Source of the DNA: Variovorax sp. 54
Lineage (GTDB): Bacteria; Pseudomonadota; Gammaproteobacteria; Burkholderiales; Burkholderiaceae_C
Direction of reading: 5' to 3'
Assembly (NCBI RefSeq): GCF_002754375.1
Contig: NZ_PEFF01000001.1
Coordinates: 2,232,001-2,296,000 of the forward strand
Length of the DNA stretch: 64,000 nucleotides
Below the pieces are notes generated by a model. It was not told the DNA's origin. It made no database searches and worked only from the letters and a program-made list of their open reading frames with translations. The translations under genes and the position numbers were made by a program. This document shows, one piece after another, positions 50,900 to 60,425 of this stretch (positions are counted from its first letter, which is position 1; the number at the start of each line of letters is the position of its first letter).

Positions 50900-53800
50900 A
50901 TGCCGACCACGCCCACCACAGCCACGCCCCGTCCTCGCTCGCGCACCCGCCGCGTGCTGCGCGCGCTGGGCTGGACCCTGGTGGGCCTGTTGCTGGTCGT
51001 GCTGCTGCTCGCCGCAGGCGCGTGGTGGTGGCTCGGCTCGAACACATCATTGGCCTTTGCACTCGCGCAGGCCGCACAACGACTGCCCGCGGGCCAGACG
51101 CTCGAGAGCCGCGACGTGACCGGCTCGCTGCGCACCGGCGGGCGCATCGGCTGGCTCAAGTGGCAAAGCGAGACCCTCGCGGTCGAGGTGAACGACGCCA
51201 CGCTCGGCTGGCAGCTCGCGCCGCTGTTCCAGCGCAAGGTGCAGCTCGGAGAGATCCACGCGGCGAGCCTGTCGATCGAACGCCGTGGCCCGCCCAGCGA
51301 CACGCCGACCGAGCCGCTGACGCAGGTCGCACTGCCTGTCGAAGTGGCCGAGGTGCCCTTCCGCATCGACGAACTGCGCTGGGCCGGCCCGCCTCCGCTG
51401 CTGGCCACCGGCCTCGCCGGCCGCTACAGCTACCTCGGCGCGCAGCACGCGCTGGACATCGAAGGCGTCGACATCGCCGACGGCCACTACAGCGCCCGCG
51501 TGCGGCTGCAGGGGCCCGCGCCGATGGCGCTCGACGCCACGCTCGACGGCCGCGTGAAAGCCCCGCTCGCCGAAGACCGCCACCTCGAGGTGCAGGCCAA
51601 GGCCTCGGTGAAGGGCACGCTGGCCGGCCCCGAGGCGCGCCTGCAGGTCGCCGCCGACCTGCAGCCCACCGAGCCCAACGCCGAAGCGCCCATGGAAGCC
51701 ACGCTGCGCGCGCAGATCGCGCCCTGGCTGCCGCAGCCCGTGGTCGAGGCCAAGGCCGACCTGCGCAACGTCGACGCCGCCAGCCTCTGGCCCGGCGCGC
51801 CGCAGACACGGCTCACCGGCACCGTCGAACTCGCACCCGACGCCGCCACCGGCCCCGCCGCATGGAAGGCCTCGGCCGACATCCGCAACGCCGTCGCCGG
51901 CCCGTGGGACGAACAGAAGCTGCCGGTCGAGCAGGTCGAAGCGCAGGTCGGCTTCGACGGCACGACCTGGACCGTGCCCGAAGCCACCGTGCGCGCGGGC
52001 GGCGGCCGCATCGACGCCGAAGGCAGCTGGAGCCCCGCGCCCTCGCCCTGGCAGGTGCGCGCCACCGTGCGCGGCGTGCGGCCCGGCGCGCTGTACAGCG
52101 AGCTGTCGGGCGCGCCCATCGGCGGACAGGTCAGCGCACGGCAGGCCGAAGACTCCGACACCCTCGTCTTCGATGTGGCCCTCCGTGCCGAAGGCAACGG
52201 CGGCGCCGGCAGCAAGGCGCTGCCGGGCTTCGGCCTCGACCGCGCGCTGGCGCAGGGCCAGTGGAAAGACCAGGTGCTCGACCTGCGCACCCTGCGCGTC
52301 GAAGCGATGCGCGCCAGCATCGACGGCAAGCTGCAGGTGCGCGTGGCCGACCAGGCCGCCAGCGGCAAGCTCGACCTCTCGCTGCCGGGCGGCAGCGCGC
52401 AGCTCGACGGCCGCATCGCGCCCTCCACCGGCGGCGGCGACCTCAAGGCGCGCATCGACGACGCCGAGGCGATGCAGCGCTGGGTGCAAGGCCTGCCGGG
52501 CCTGTCGGGCGTGTTCGCGAACGCCAGTGCCAAGGGCAGCGCGCGCCTCGACGCCAGCTGGCAAGGCGGCTGGCAGAGCGTGCAACGCCGCATCGAGAAC
52601 CCCGGCGCCCCCACCGCGCGCGGCAGCGCCGAGCCCAGCCTCAAGGCCGCACTCACCGTACCGCGCCTCGACCTGAACCTGCCCGCCGCCCAGCCCGGCG
52701 GCACGGCCACCAGCGTGCAACTGCGCGAGCTGCAGGCCGACCTCGCCGGCAGCATCGCCCAGGCCACGCTCACGCTCAAGGGCGAGGCCACCACCGGCAC
52801 GCAGAAGCTCGCGCTCGACACGCGCGCCAGCGGCGGCCTCGCCAGCGCCAACCAGTGGCGCGCCACCCTCGCCAGCCTGCGACTTCAAGCGCAAGACACC
52901 GCCACCGCACGCCCCGGCCAAGGCCCTTGGGTGCTGGAGCTGGGCCGCGAAGTCACGGCCACCGTGCGCGCCGCCGACAACCGCCTCGACGTCGAGGCCT
53001 CCGCCGCCGAGGCCACCCTGCGCGGCCCGCTGCCCGGCACCGTGCGCATCGACTGGCAGCCGCTGCGCTTCAACCAGAGCGGCGCCGCACCCAACCGCGT
53101 GTTCCGCCTGCAGTCCAAGGGCCAGATGCAGGGCCTGCCGATGGCCTGGGCCGGCGCGTTCGGCGCCAACGCCACGCTGAGCGAACTCGGCATCAGCGGC
53201 GACCTGCTGTTCAACGGCGACTGGGACATCGACGCCGGCGACACCCTGCGCGCCAAGGCCCGCCTCGCACGCCAGAGCGGCGACATCCGCGTGCAGGCCG
53301 GCGAGGCCGCGCTCGTCACCCGCATCACCAGCACCGGAACCGGCACGGCGAGCGAACGCACCATGAGCTCGGCCAGCGGCAAGAACGACGTCAACGGCGT
53401 CGATCTCACCGCCACGCCGGCCGGCCTGCGCCGCGCCGAACTGCAGCTCGACGCGCAAGGCGACGCCGTGCGCGCCACCCTGGCCTGGGACAGCGAACGC
53501 GCCGGCCGCCTCGACGCCGAACTCGGCACCCGCATGCAGCAGCGCAGCGGCGGCTGGCAGTGGGCGCCCGACGCGCCGCTGAACGGCACCCTGCGCGCCG
53601 CGCTGCCCAACCTCGGCGTGTGGTCGATGCTCGCGCCGCCCGGCTGGCGCATCGCGGGCACGCTCGACGCCAACGCCACCCTGTCGGGCAACCGCACCGC
53701 GCCGCGCTGGAACGGCACCCTCGGCGCCGACCAGCTCGCGCTGCGCGCCCCGGTCGAAGGCCTCGACCTGCGCGACGGCCACCTGCGCGCCTCGCTCACC

Positions 53801-55000
53801 GGCGACCGCCTCGAAATTGCAGAGTTCACGCTCAAGGGCGGCGCCGGCAGCAACGCGCGCATCGGCGGCCAGGGCGGCAACCGCAGCACCGCCGCCAGCG
53901 AAGCGCGCACCGACGGCGGCTCGCTCACCGCGCGCGGCGACCTCAGCTGGGGCAGCAACAACAACGCGACCAGCACCGGCATCCGCATGGCCCTGCAGGC
54001 CGAGCTGCGCGCGCTGCGCGTGCTCGTGCGCACCGACCGCCAGGTGTCGCTGTCGGGCAACCTGCAGGCGCGGCTGGACAACGGCCAGTTCAACGTGCGC
54101 GGCAAGCTCAAGACCGACCGCGCCGTCATCATCCTGCCCGACGAGACCGCGCCCAGCCTGGGCAGCGACGTCGTCGTGCGCTCGGCCGCCAAGGACAGGG
54201 CGGACGCCGAGGCCGCGCAACGCGAAGCCGCCAAGGCCGACGCCCAGGCGGCCAAGGCCGCCAACAAGCCCCAGACCGCCAAGCCGCCCGACATCGTCGT
54301 CACCTTCGACCTCGGCGACGACTTCGCCGTGCAGGGCCGCGGCATCACCACGCGGCTCGAAGGCGAACTCGAAATCCGCAGCACCCGCCTGGACGCCCCG
54401 CCCCGCATCACCGGCGAAGTGAAGACCGTGAAGGGCCAGTACCGCGCCTACGGCCAGCAGCTCGACGTCGAGACCGGCATCGCGCGCTTCAACGGCCCCT
54501 TCGACAACCCCGCGCTCGACATCCTGGCGATTCGCCCGAACATTTCGCAGCGCGCCGGCGTGCAGATCACCGGTTCCGCGCAGTCGCCCCGCGTGAAGCT
54601 CTACGCCGAGCCCGCGCTGTCCGATGCCGAAACGCTGTCCTGGGTCATCCTGGGCCGCGCCTCGGCCACCAGCGGCGGCGAATCGGCCCTGCTGCAGCAG
54701 GCTGCCCTGTCGCTGCTCGGCAAGATCGGCGGCGCCACCACCGGCGGCAGCCTGGCCAGCCGCTTCGGTCTGGACGAACTCGGCTTCAAGGGCCCCGGCA
54801 ACGGCGGCGACCTGCGCGAATCGGCCGTCACGCTCGGCAAGCGGCTGTCCAAAGACTTCTACATCACCTACGAACGCAGCCTGGGCGGCACCTTCGGCAC
54901 GATCTTCATCTTCTACGACCTGACGAAACGCCTCACGCTGCGGGGCCAGGCGGGGCAGACGAGCGGGGTGGACCTGATCTATACGGTGAAGTACGACTGA
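50900..55000 (+). CDS. tamB: TamB, inner-membrane anchored translocation/assembly protein
   Basis: The protein has 1366 residues. A basic N-terminus and one membrane helix (about 22-46, LGWTLVGLLLVVLLLAAGAWWWL) are followed by a long repeated beta-strand region and the DUF490/TamB domain at about 1000-1366. That domain includes VKGQYRAYGQQLDVETGIARFNGPFDNPALDILAIRPN and the end YERSLGGTFGTIFIFYDLTKRLTLRGQAG. It spans the periplasm as a beta-taco and partners TamA, and in other species also moves phospholipids. A Lys/Ala-rich insert lies near 1095-1130. Confidence 0.94.
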   Translation: MPTTPTTATPRPRSRTRRVLRALGWTLVGLLLVVLLLAAGAWWWLGSNTSLAFALAQAAQRLPAGQTLESRDVTGSLRTGGRIGWLKWQSETLAVEVNDATLGWQLAPLFQRKVQLGEIHAASLSIERRGPPSDTPTEPLTQVALPVEVAEVPFRIDELRWAGPPPLLATGLAGRYSYLGAQHALDIEGVDIADGHYSARVRLQGPAPMALDATLDGRVKAPLAEDRHLEVQAKASVKGTLAGPEARLQVAADLQPTEPNAEAPMEATLRAQIAPWLPQPVVEAKADLRNVDAASLWPGAPQTRLTGTVELAPDAATGPAAWKASADIRNAVAGPWDEQKLPVEQVEAQVGFDGTTWTVPEATVRAGGGRIDAEGSWSPAPSPWQVRATVRGVRPGALYSELSGAPIGGQVSARQAEDSDTLVFDVALRAEGNGGAGSKALPGFGLDRALAQGQWKDQVLDLRTLRVEAMRASIDGKLQVRVADQAASGKLDLSLPGGSAQLDGRIAPSTGGGDLKARIDDAEAMQRWVQGLPGLSGVFANASAKGSARLDASWQGGWQSVQRRIENPGAPTARGSAEPSLKAALTVPRLDLNLPAAQPGGTATSVQLRELQADLAGSIAQATLTLKGEATTGTQKLALDTRASGGLASANQWRATLASLRLQAQDTATARPGQGPWVLELGREVTATVRAADNRLDVEASAAEATLRGPLPGTVRIDWQPLRFNQSGAAPNRVFRLQSKGQMQGLPMAWAGAFGANATLSELGISGDLLFNGDWDIDAGDTLRAKARLARQSGDIRVQAGEAALVTRITSTGTGTASERTMSSASGKNDVNGVDLTATPAGLRRAELQLDAQGDAVRATLAWDSERAGRLDAELGTRMQQRSGGWQWAPDAPLNGTLRAALPNLGVWSMLAPPGWRIAGTLDANATLSGNRTAPRWNGTLGADQLALRAPVEGLDLRDGHLRASLTGDRLEIAEFTLKGGAGSNARIGGQGGNRSTAASEARTDGGSLTARGDLSWGSNNNATSTGIRMALQAELRALRVLVRTDRQVSLSGNLQARLDNGQFNVRGKLKTDRAVIILPDETAPSLGSDVVVRSAAKDRADAEAAQREAAKADAQAAKAANKPQTAKPPDIVVTFDLGDDFAVQGRGITTRLEGELEIRSTRLDAPPRITGEVKTVKGQYRAYGQQLDVETGIARFNGPFDNPALDILAIRPNISQRAGVQITGSAQSPRVKLYAEPALSDAETLSWVILGRASATSGGESALLQQAALSLLGKIGGATTGGSLASRFGLDELGFKGPGNGGDLRESAVTLGKRLSKDFYITYERSLGGTFGTIFIFYDLTKRLTLRGQAGQTSGVDLIYTVKYD

Positions 55001-55058
55001 GGGTGCAGACACCCCAAGCTGGTAAAGTGCGGGCCGCGCAGCAGCAGCAGCGCGCACC

Positions 55059-55133
55059 GTCTTCGTAGTTCAATGGATAGAACGGGGTCCTCCTAAGACT
55101 CAGATACAGGTTCGATTCCTGTCGAAGGCACCA
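55059..55133 (+). tRNA. tRNA-Arg (anticodon CCT)
   Basis: The acceptor GTCTTCG pairs with CGAAGGC with one G-T pair. The D arm holds AGTTCAATGGATAGAAC. The anticodon stem GGGTC/GACTC encloses the loop CTCCTAA, giving CCT. The T arm contains GGTTCGATTCC. The discriminator A and CCA are encoded. It decodes AGG. An intrinsic terminator follows directly. Confidence 0.95.
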
Positions 55134-55160
55134 AAACCTGTTGATTTACAACAGGTTTTT
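55134..55160 (+). terminator. Terminator after tRNA-Arg
   Basis: AAACCTGTTG (55134-55143), the loop ATTTA and CAACAGGTTT (55149-55158) end in a T-run. It directly follows the CCA of the tRNA. Confidence 0.92.
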
Positions 55161-55283
55161 CTGGGCCCAGGCCGAAGATCACCTCGCAGGTTCCGGCAAC
55201 CCTTGCCGAGAAGACTGAATGGAAATTCAGGGCTGCACCTTGTAGCAATCAGGCCGCTTGCACACGAATCTCTGGCACTCAAA

Positions 55284-55325
55284 TTGCAAAATAATCTAGC
55301 ATTGGATTTGCAATTAAATCTAGCA
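55284..55325. promoter_or_regulatory. Direct repeat upstream of the Fic gene
   Basis: Two 18-base copies with 24-base period share TTGCA, an AT-rich middle and ATCTAGCA (55284-55301 and 55308-55325). They end 43 bases before the Fic start and overlap likely -35/-10 sequences. The placement suggests an autoregulatory operator, as found in toxin-antitoxin promoters. The Fic protein's own AbiEi-like N-terminus is a candidate to bind here. Confidence 0.55.
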
Positions 55326-55368
55326 ATAGACTAACGGGATCTCCTGGCATCCACGCAAGGCTCCGCGC

Positions 55369-56937
55369 ATGGCAACCCTCCCCGCGACGAACGCTCGCAA
55401 AGCCACCCCGGCGCAGCGGCAGTTGACCACCGCCCTGGAGACGCTCCACGCTCTGCAGCAACAGGATCTCAGCGTCTTCAATACGAGCCAGTTCTCGCGC
55501 GCGGACCGTGAGGCGCTGATGGGCGCGGGATTTCTCCAGCCGGTGATCCAGGGCTGGTACATGTCTGCCAGCCCTTCGACCAAGGCAGGTGACACGACGC
55601 CCTGGATTGCGGGAATGAAGGACTTTCTTGCCGCCTATTGCAACGCCCGGTTCGGCGCCGACTGGTGTGTGTCTGCGGAGTACTCGCTGAAACTGCACGC
55701 CGGCACGTCGTTGCTGCCTCAGCAAGTTGTCATCCACTCACCGCTGGGTAAAAACGGCATGCTGAACTTGCCGAACGGGTACTCGCTCATGGACTACCAG
55801 GCGAGAGATTTTCCGAGCGCCGACCGGCGCAACAGCGTCGGCAACATCCGCACGATGACACTGGCCCACGCACTGCTGAAAGCACCGGAGAATTTCTTCA
55901 GGGCGTCTGCGCAGGACGCACAAGTTGCACTGCTGTCCACCAGCGATGCGTCCGAGCTCAGTCGCCTGCTCGGCGAGGGCAATCACAGCACGATTGCCGG
56001 TCGCCTCGCCGGTGCCTTTCGCGCGGTGGGCCGAGATGCGATCGCGGACGACATCGTCGGCTTCATGCGTGCCTTGGGCAATCAAGTCACGGAGTCGAAC
56101 CCGTTCGAAGCGCCACTTCACATCGTTTCGGGCGATCACACGGAGTCGCCCCATGTCTCCAGATTGCGGCTGATGTGGGCCGCGATGCGCGACGATGTAG
56201 CGAGTGCTTTCCCACAGAACGAACCCGGCAAGCCCAAAGACGTCGCCGCATTCATGCAAGCGGTCGAAGATGTCTACGCCACCGATGCCTACCACTCGTT
56301 GTCCATCGAGGGCTACAGAGTCACGCCAGAGTTGATTCGCCGCGTGGCGAGCGGTGACTGGAACGAAGGTAGCCACGCGCAGGACCAGCAGTCCAGGGAT
56401 GCCATGGCGGCGCATGGCTATTGGCTCGCGCACAACGAGGTCAAGGCATCGATCCGAAAGATTCTCGACGGCGCAAACGCTGGAGACATTCTCAAGAGCG
56501 ATCACGGGGCCTGGTTTCGCGCGATGTTCGCACCCAGCGTCACTGCCGGGCTCCTGGCCGTGACAGATCTTGCAGGCTACCGCGGACATCAGGTCTACAT
56601 TCGCAACGTGCAGCACGTGCCTCCGCCGCGCGAAAACGTGCGCGAGATGATGCCCGTGCTCTTCGAACTGCTGCGCGACGAACCATCGGCCGCGGTACGT
56701 GCGGTGCTGGGTCACTTCATGTTCGTCTTCATTCATCCGTACATGGACGGCAATGGCCGGCTGGGACGCTTCTTCATGAATGCAATGCTGGCCTCGGGCG
56801 GATTCCCCTGGACAGTGCTGCGTCTCGAAGATCGCGATCGGTACATGACGGCGCTGGATGCGGCAAGCAGCCAGAGTGACATCCAGCCGTTTGCGTTGTT
56901 CGTCGCCCAGAGCCTGGGGGCGGCGACGCATTCTTGA
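55369..56937 (+). CDS. Fic domain protein with AbiEi-like N-terminal domain
   Basis: The protein has 522 residues. Residues about 30-190 resemble AbiEi-type antitoxins: a winged-helix part with SRADREALMGAGFLQPVIQGWYM, then a WCVSAEYSLKLH region. The Fic domain follows, with active site HPYMDGNGRLGRFFMN (catalytic His at about 457). An inhibitory helix motif SLSIEG (about 310) fits the [S/T]xxxE[G/N] rule with the helix N-terminal to the Fic core (class II). It probably AMPylates a protein when inhibition is relieved. It lies just after a tRNA gene with its own repeated operator. Both toxin-like and antitoxin-like parts are in one chain. Confidence 0.9.
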   Translation: MATLPATNARKATPAQRQLTTALETLHALQQQDLSVFNTSQFSRADREALMGAGFLQPVIQGWYMSASPSTKAGDTTPWIAGMKDFLAAYCNARFGADWCVSAEYSLKLHAGTSLLPQQVVIHSPLGKNGMLNLPNGYSLMDYQARDFPSADRRNSVGNIRTMTLAHALLKAPENFFRASAQDAQVALLSTSDASELSRLLGEGNHSTIAGRLAGAFRAVGRDAIADDIVGFMRALGNQVTESNPFEAPLHIVSGDHTESPHVSRLRLMWAAMRDDVASAFPQNEPGKPKDVAAFMQAVEDVYATDAYHSLSIEGYRVTPELIRRVASGDWNEGSHAQDQQSRDAMAAHGYWLAHNEVKASIRKILDGANAGDILKSDHGAWFRAMFAPSVTAGLLAVTDLAGYRGHQVYIRNVQHVPPPRENVREMMPVLFELLRDEPSAAVRAVLGHFMFVFIHPYMDGNGRLGRFFMNAMLASGGFPWTVLRLEDRDRYMTALDAASSQSDIQPFALFVAQSLGAATHS

Positions 56938-57223
56938 AGACCCAGCGACCGCACCGGCACCGCCTCGCTGCTTGAACAGCGCCGGCGCGCGGATCTGCGG
57001 CCACGCTTCAGGCGTGATGAACCTGAGGCATGCCGGCAGTGCGCTGATGACGCAGCCCTGCACTTCATCGGGATGAGCTGCACCGCGCATCGCGTACGCC
57101 CCGCCCCGCGCAGGAAAAAGGCGCCCCTCTACGACCCGACGGCGCGCCGGACTACTTTTGGATGCACCGCGTAACGGCATGCTGCCCTTCGTAGCAAGAG
57201 ACAAACACAACAGGGGGCAAGCG

Positions 57224-57628
57224 ATGAACAAGACCGAGGCCTTGGCGGCCATGGTGGAAGTGGCACGGATCGGGCGCGGCATGACGCCCGCCGACGCACT
57301 CACGCACTTGGGTGAGCTGATCGCGCAAGAAGCGCCGGACGATCCGGCGCATGACGTGAATGTCGAAAAGCTGCTGCGCCTCGGTGCCTGCATCTGGTCA
57401 TTGCGGCGCGGGGTGTTCCTGCCCGAGCCGCCCGGGCGCAGCGACGAAGCGGAGGCTGCGCCGGTGCAGCAGCGACCCCGCGAGATCGCACCCATCGGCA
57501 CGGTGCCTGCGCGTGCATCGCACCCCGTTTCGCACCACCCGGTGATTCCGGCCCTGAGCACGTCGGTGCACTACGGGCTCGCGGGCGCCTTCACACCACC
57601 CGAGACTCCTCCACCACAAAGGCCGTGA
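57224..57628 (+). CDS. Hypothetical protein
   Basis: The protein has 134 residues. The ATG at 57224 follows CAGGGGG at a good distance. The N-terminal half is helical and charged (ALAAMVEVARIGRGMTPADALTHLGELIAQEA); the second half is Pro/Arg/His-rich and probably disordered. No family was recognised. Its 3' end overlaps the convergent EthD-like gene by 38 bases. The 286 bases before it contain nothing I can name. Confidence 0.5.
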   Translation: MNKTEALAAMVEVARIGRGMTPADALTHLGELIAQEAPDDPAHDVNVEKLLRLGACIWSLRRGVFLPEPPGRSDEAEAAPVQQRPREIAPIGTVPARASHPVSHHPVIPALSTSVHYGLAGAFTPPETPPPQRP

Positions 57629-58310
57629 TCTCCGCCAGGAAGGTCTTGGCATGCGCCATGGTGCGCTGGCCTTCGGGCGAAGCGAACGCGGCGTTCAGTG
57701 TGTCGGTGTTCTCGAACCACAGTTCCACGATGCCGTCGATCGGCAGCTCGGCGTAGCCGCAGGGCGTGCCTTTGTCGAACTCGCGCGCGACCACCACGTT
57801 CTGGCGGTAGCCGGCCACGCCGGGCATGCGGCGCACATGGTCGGCGTGCACCTTCCATTCGCGGCGGAAGTCGGCCTCCGACTGCGCGACCGGTCGCCGC
57901 AGGGTCGAGATGCGCTTGAGCATCACCGGGCCCGCCGACGATGCGGGCGATGGCGGCGCGATGACCTCGGTCTGCTCGACCGTGACGATGTGCAACCCGC
58001 CCAGAAAGTGCTGCTCGTCGGCGCGGATCTCTGCGGCGAGTTCGCCGATGTTGAAGGCCGCATCGGCCTGAGCCGCCGCATCGAACTGCAGCTGCGAGAA
58101 GCCATCGAAATCCCATGGTCCGCGCACGAAGTCGATGCCGCGCTGCAGGCGATCGGTCACGCGGTTCTGGCGGTAGCCGCGCAGCGTGGGCAGGCGCGCG
58201 ACGAGCGGGCCGTGGCGTTCGCGCCAGTGGCGGCTGAAGGCCTCGTCGGTCCAGCCGGGCTGCTTGCGGATCAGGCCCATGCGCAGGGTCGTCGTGGTCG
58301 GGTCGGTCAT
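57591..58310 (-). CDS. EthD-like dimeric alpha/beta barrel protein
   Basis: The protein has 239 residues. It contains two related halves, each beginning with a strand, then WTDEAFSRHWRERHGPLVARLPTLRGYRQNRV in the first and SEADFRREWKVHADHVRRMPGVAGYRQNVVV in the second. This is the EthD (ferredoxin-like) pattern duplicated in one chain. Such proteins often assist or carry out steps in aromatic or ether degradation. It is coupled by ATGA overlap to the flavin oxidoreductase gene upstream. Confidence 0.85.
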   Translation of the reverse strand: MTDPTTTTLRMGLIRKQPGWTDEAFSRHWRERHGPLVARLPTLRGYRQNRVTDRLQRGIDFVRGPWDFDGFSQLQFDAAAQADAAFNIGELAAEIRADEQHFLGGLHIVTVEQTEVIAPPSPASSAGPVMLKRISTLRRPVAQSEADFRREWKVHADHVRRMPGVAGYRQNVVVAREFDKGTPCGYAELPIDGIVELWFENTDTLNAAFASPEGQRTMAHAKTFLAEITAFVVEESRVV

Positions 58311-59488
58311 CGGTCGGTCTCCTTGTTGGATGGCATCTCTGCCTCGGCGCGCGCACGCGCCAGGCCGGGCGCGCGCTTGGCGAGCCACACGCCGTGGCGC
58401 ACGGGCCAGCGCTGGTACTGCGGGTCGGCGCCGAGTGCAGCGGCCGCGTGGTGCGGCCAGTAGGGGTCGAACAAAGCTTCGCGGCCGAGCGCGACGAGGT
58501 CGGCCTGCCCCGCGGCGAGCACGGCCTCGGCCTGCTGCGCATCGACGATCATCCCGACGGCCTGCGTGACCACGCCGGCCTCGCGCCGGATGCGTTCCGA
58601 GAACGGCACCTGGAAGCCCAGGCCGCGCGGCACGGGCAATGCGCGTGTCTCTTCGGTGAGGCCGCCCGACGAGCAGTCGATCACGTCGACGCCGCAACGC
58701 TTCAGCTCGCGCGCGAGCACCACCGAGTCGTCGAGGTTCCAGCCGTCGAGCGTGCCGTCCACGGCCGAGAGGCGACAGAACAGCGGCTTGCCGGCGGGCC
58801 ATGCGGCGCGCACGCGCTGCGCGATTTCCAAGGCGAGCGACATGCGGTGCTCGCGGCTGCCGCCGAGCGCGTCGTCGCGGTGGTTGGCGTTGGGCGACAG
58901 GAAGCTCGCCACCAGGTAGCCGTGGCCAAAGTGCAGCTCGACCACGTCGAAGCCTGCCTGGTCGGCGCGCACGGTGGCATCGACAAAACGTTGCACGACC
59001 TCGGCCATGTCGGCCGCATCGAGCGCGCGCGGCGCCGACCAGCCGGGGCCGGCCGCGAGTGCGCTGGGGCCCAGGCGCTCCCAGGGCTCGTCGTCGGCCG
59101 CCATGCGCGCCGGGTCGATGGCGGCACCGCCCTCCCACAGCGGCTCGCTGCCGGCCTTGCGGCCCGCGTGCGCGAGCTGCACGCCGATGGCGCTGCCCTG
59201 CGCGTGGACGAAGTCGACCACGGCCTTCAGCGGCGCGATCTGGCTGTCGTTCCACAGGCCGAGATCGGCGGTGCCGATGCGCCCGCGCGGATCGACGGCG
59301 GTGCTCTCGGTGAGGATCAGGCCCGCGCCGCCGAGCGCGAACTTGCCCAGGTGCACCAGGTGCCACGGCGTGGCATGGCCGCGCTCGGCGGCGTGCTGGC
59401 ACATCGGCGAGATGACGACGCGGTTGGCGAGCGTGAGCTCGCGCAGCTGCAAAGGCTGGAACAGCAGAGGGAGAGATGAATCAGGCAT
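58307..59488 (-). CDS. Old Yellow Enzyme family NADH:flavin oxidoreductase
   Basis: The protein has 393 residues and an FMN-binding TIM barrel. LTLANRVVISPMCQHAAERG (Cys as in YqjM-type enzymes), GVQLAHAGRKA, and VELHFGHGYLVASFLSPNANHRDD with the His pair that binds substrate are clear, as is DVIDCSSGG. It probably reduces an activated C=C bond. The gene order with an EthD-like protein, EamA exporter and MBL hydrolase suggests a small catabolic operon; the substrate is unknown. Confidence 0.92.
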   Translation of the reverse strand: MPDSSLPLLFQPLQLRELTLANRVVISPMCQHAAERGHATPWHLVHLGKFALGGAGLILTESTAVDPRGRIGTADLGLWNDSQIAPLKAVVDFVHAQGSAIGVQLAHAGRKAGSEPLWEGGAAIDPARMAADDEPWERLGPSALAAGPGWSAPRALDAADMAEVVQRFVDATVRADQAGFDVVELHFGHGYLVASFLSPNANHRDDALGGSREHRMSLALEIAQRVRAAWPAGKPLFCRLSAVDGTLDGWNLDDSVVLARELKRCGVDVIDCSSGGLTEETRALPVPRGLGFQVPFSERIRREAGVVTQAVGMIVDAQQAEAVLAAGQADLVALGREALFDPYWPHHAAAALGADPQYQRWPVRHGVWLAKRAPGLARARAEAEMPSNKETDR

Positions 59489-59500
59489 GTGTGCAAGAAA

Positions 59501-60424
59501 TCAGGAGGCCGGCGCAGCCACCGGCCGCGTGCCGAGCCAGGTGCCGGTCATCACCGCGGCAAAGCCGAACAGGTGCCACCACGTGAGCACTTCGCCCAGC
59601 AGCAGCGCCGCGAACAGCACGCCGAACACCGGCACCCAGTAAAGAAAGACGGCCGTGCGCGCCACGCCGATGACGGAGATCGCACGGTTCCAGATGAGGT
59701 TGCCCGCAGCGGTGGCCGCGATGCCCGAGAACAGCACCAGCGCCCACGGCCACATGCCGGGAAAAAGCTGCGCCGTGCCCAGCCGCGACGGCCCGAGCAC
59801 GGTGTGCACCACGAGCATGAGCGTGCCGATGACGTAGATGACCCAGCTGATCGACAGCGGATCGATCTGCCGCGCCAGCCGCTGCACGCCCACGCCGCCG
59901 ACCGCGAAGCTCACGACCGACAGCGCGAGCATCAGGTCGCCGATGCCGGCGCTCGACAGGCCCGCGCCCGGGTGGCTCAGCACCACCGCCGCCACGCCCA
60001 TGAAGCCCAGCGCCACGCCCACCATGCGGCGCGGTGTGAAGCGCTCGCCGAAGACCAGCGCGGCCATCAGCGCCGACACCAGCGGACTCAGCGCCATGAT
60101 GAGTGCGCCGTTGGTGGCGGTGGAGCGCAGCAGCCCCTGCGCGAACAGGACCTGGTTGCCGTAGACCATGAGGAACGCACAGCCCGCCATCACCGCGAGC
60201 TGCCGCGCCGTGAGCTTGGGCACGCCGCCGCGCCGCCACAGCACGATGGCGCTGAGCGCGCAGCACGCCACGCCCATGCGCAGTGCCGAGAGCGGCAACG
60301 TCTCGAAGGACGCGGTGAGCGCCTTCACGACCGACACGTTCACGCCCCACACCAGCATCGCGAGCAGCATCCAGCCCTGCACGGACGCGGGCGTGGCGCC
60401 GTGCGAGGGCGCGGGTTGGCTCAC
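59501..60424 (-). CDS. EamA/DMT-family transporter
   Basis: The protein has 307 residues from the GTG at 60424, one base after the MBL stop. Ten hydrophobic segments are arranged as two EamA repeats. The first starts WMLLAMLVWGVNVSVVKALT and the second GDLMLALSVVSFAVGGVGVQRLA. ALIMALSPLVSALMAALVFGERFT and YWVPVFGVLFAALLLGEVLTWWH are the typical repeat ends. It probably exports or imports a metabolite; the direction and substrate are unknown. Confidence 0.9.
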   Translation of the reverse strand: MSQPAPSHGATPASVQGWMLLAMLVWGVNVSVVKALTASFETLPLSALRMGVACCALSAIVLWRRGGVPKLTARQLAVMAGCAFLMVYGNQVLFAQGLLRSTATNGALIMALSPLVSALMAALVFGERFTPRRMVGVALGFMGVAAVVLSHPGAGLSSAGIGDLMLALSVVSFAVGGVGVQRLARQIDPLSISWVIYVIGTLMLVVHTVLGPSRLGTAQLFPGMWPWALVLFSGIAATAAGNLIWNRAISVIGVARTAVFLYWVPVFGVLFAALLLGEVLTWWHLFGFAAVMTGTWLGTRPVAAPAS

Positions 60425-60425
60425 C

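Noticed and set aside
55059..57223. A genomic island integrated in tRNA-Arg
   Set aside because: No second copy of the tRNA 3' end and no integrase were seen in the window; only the position is suggestive.
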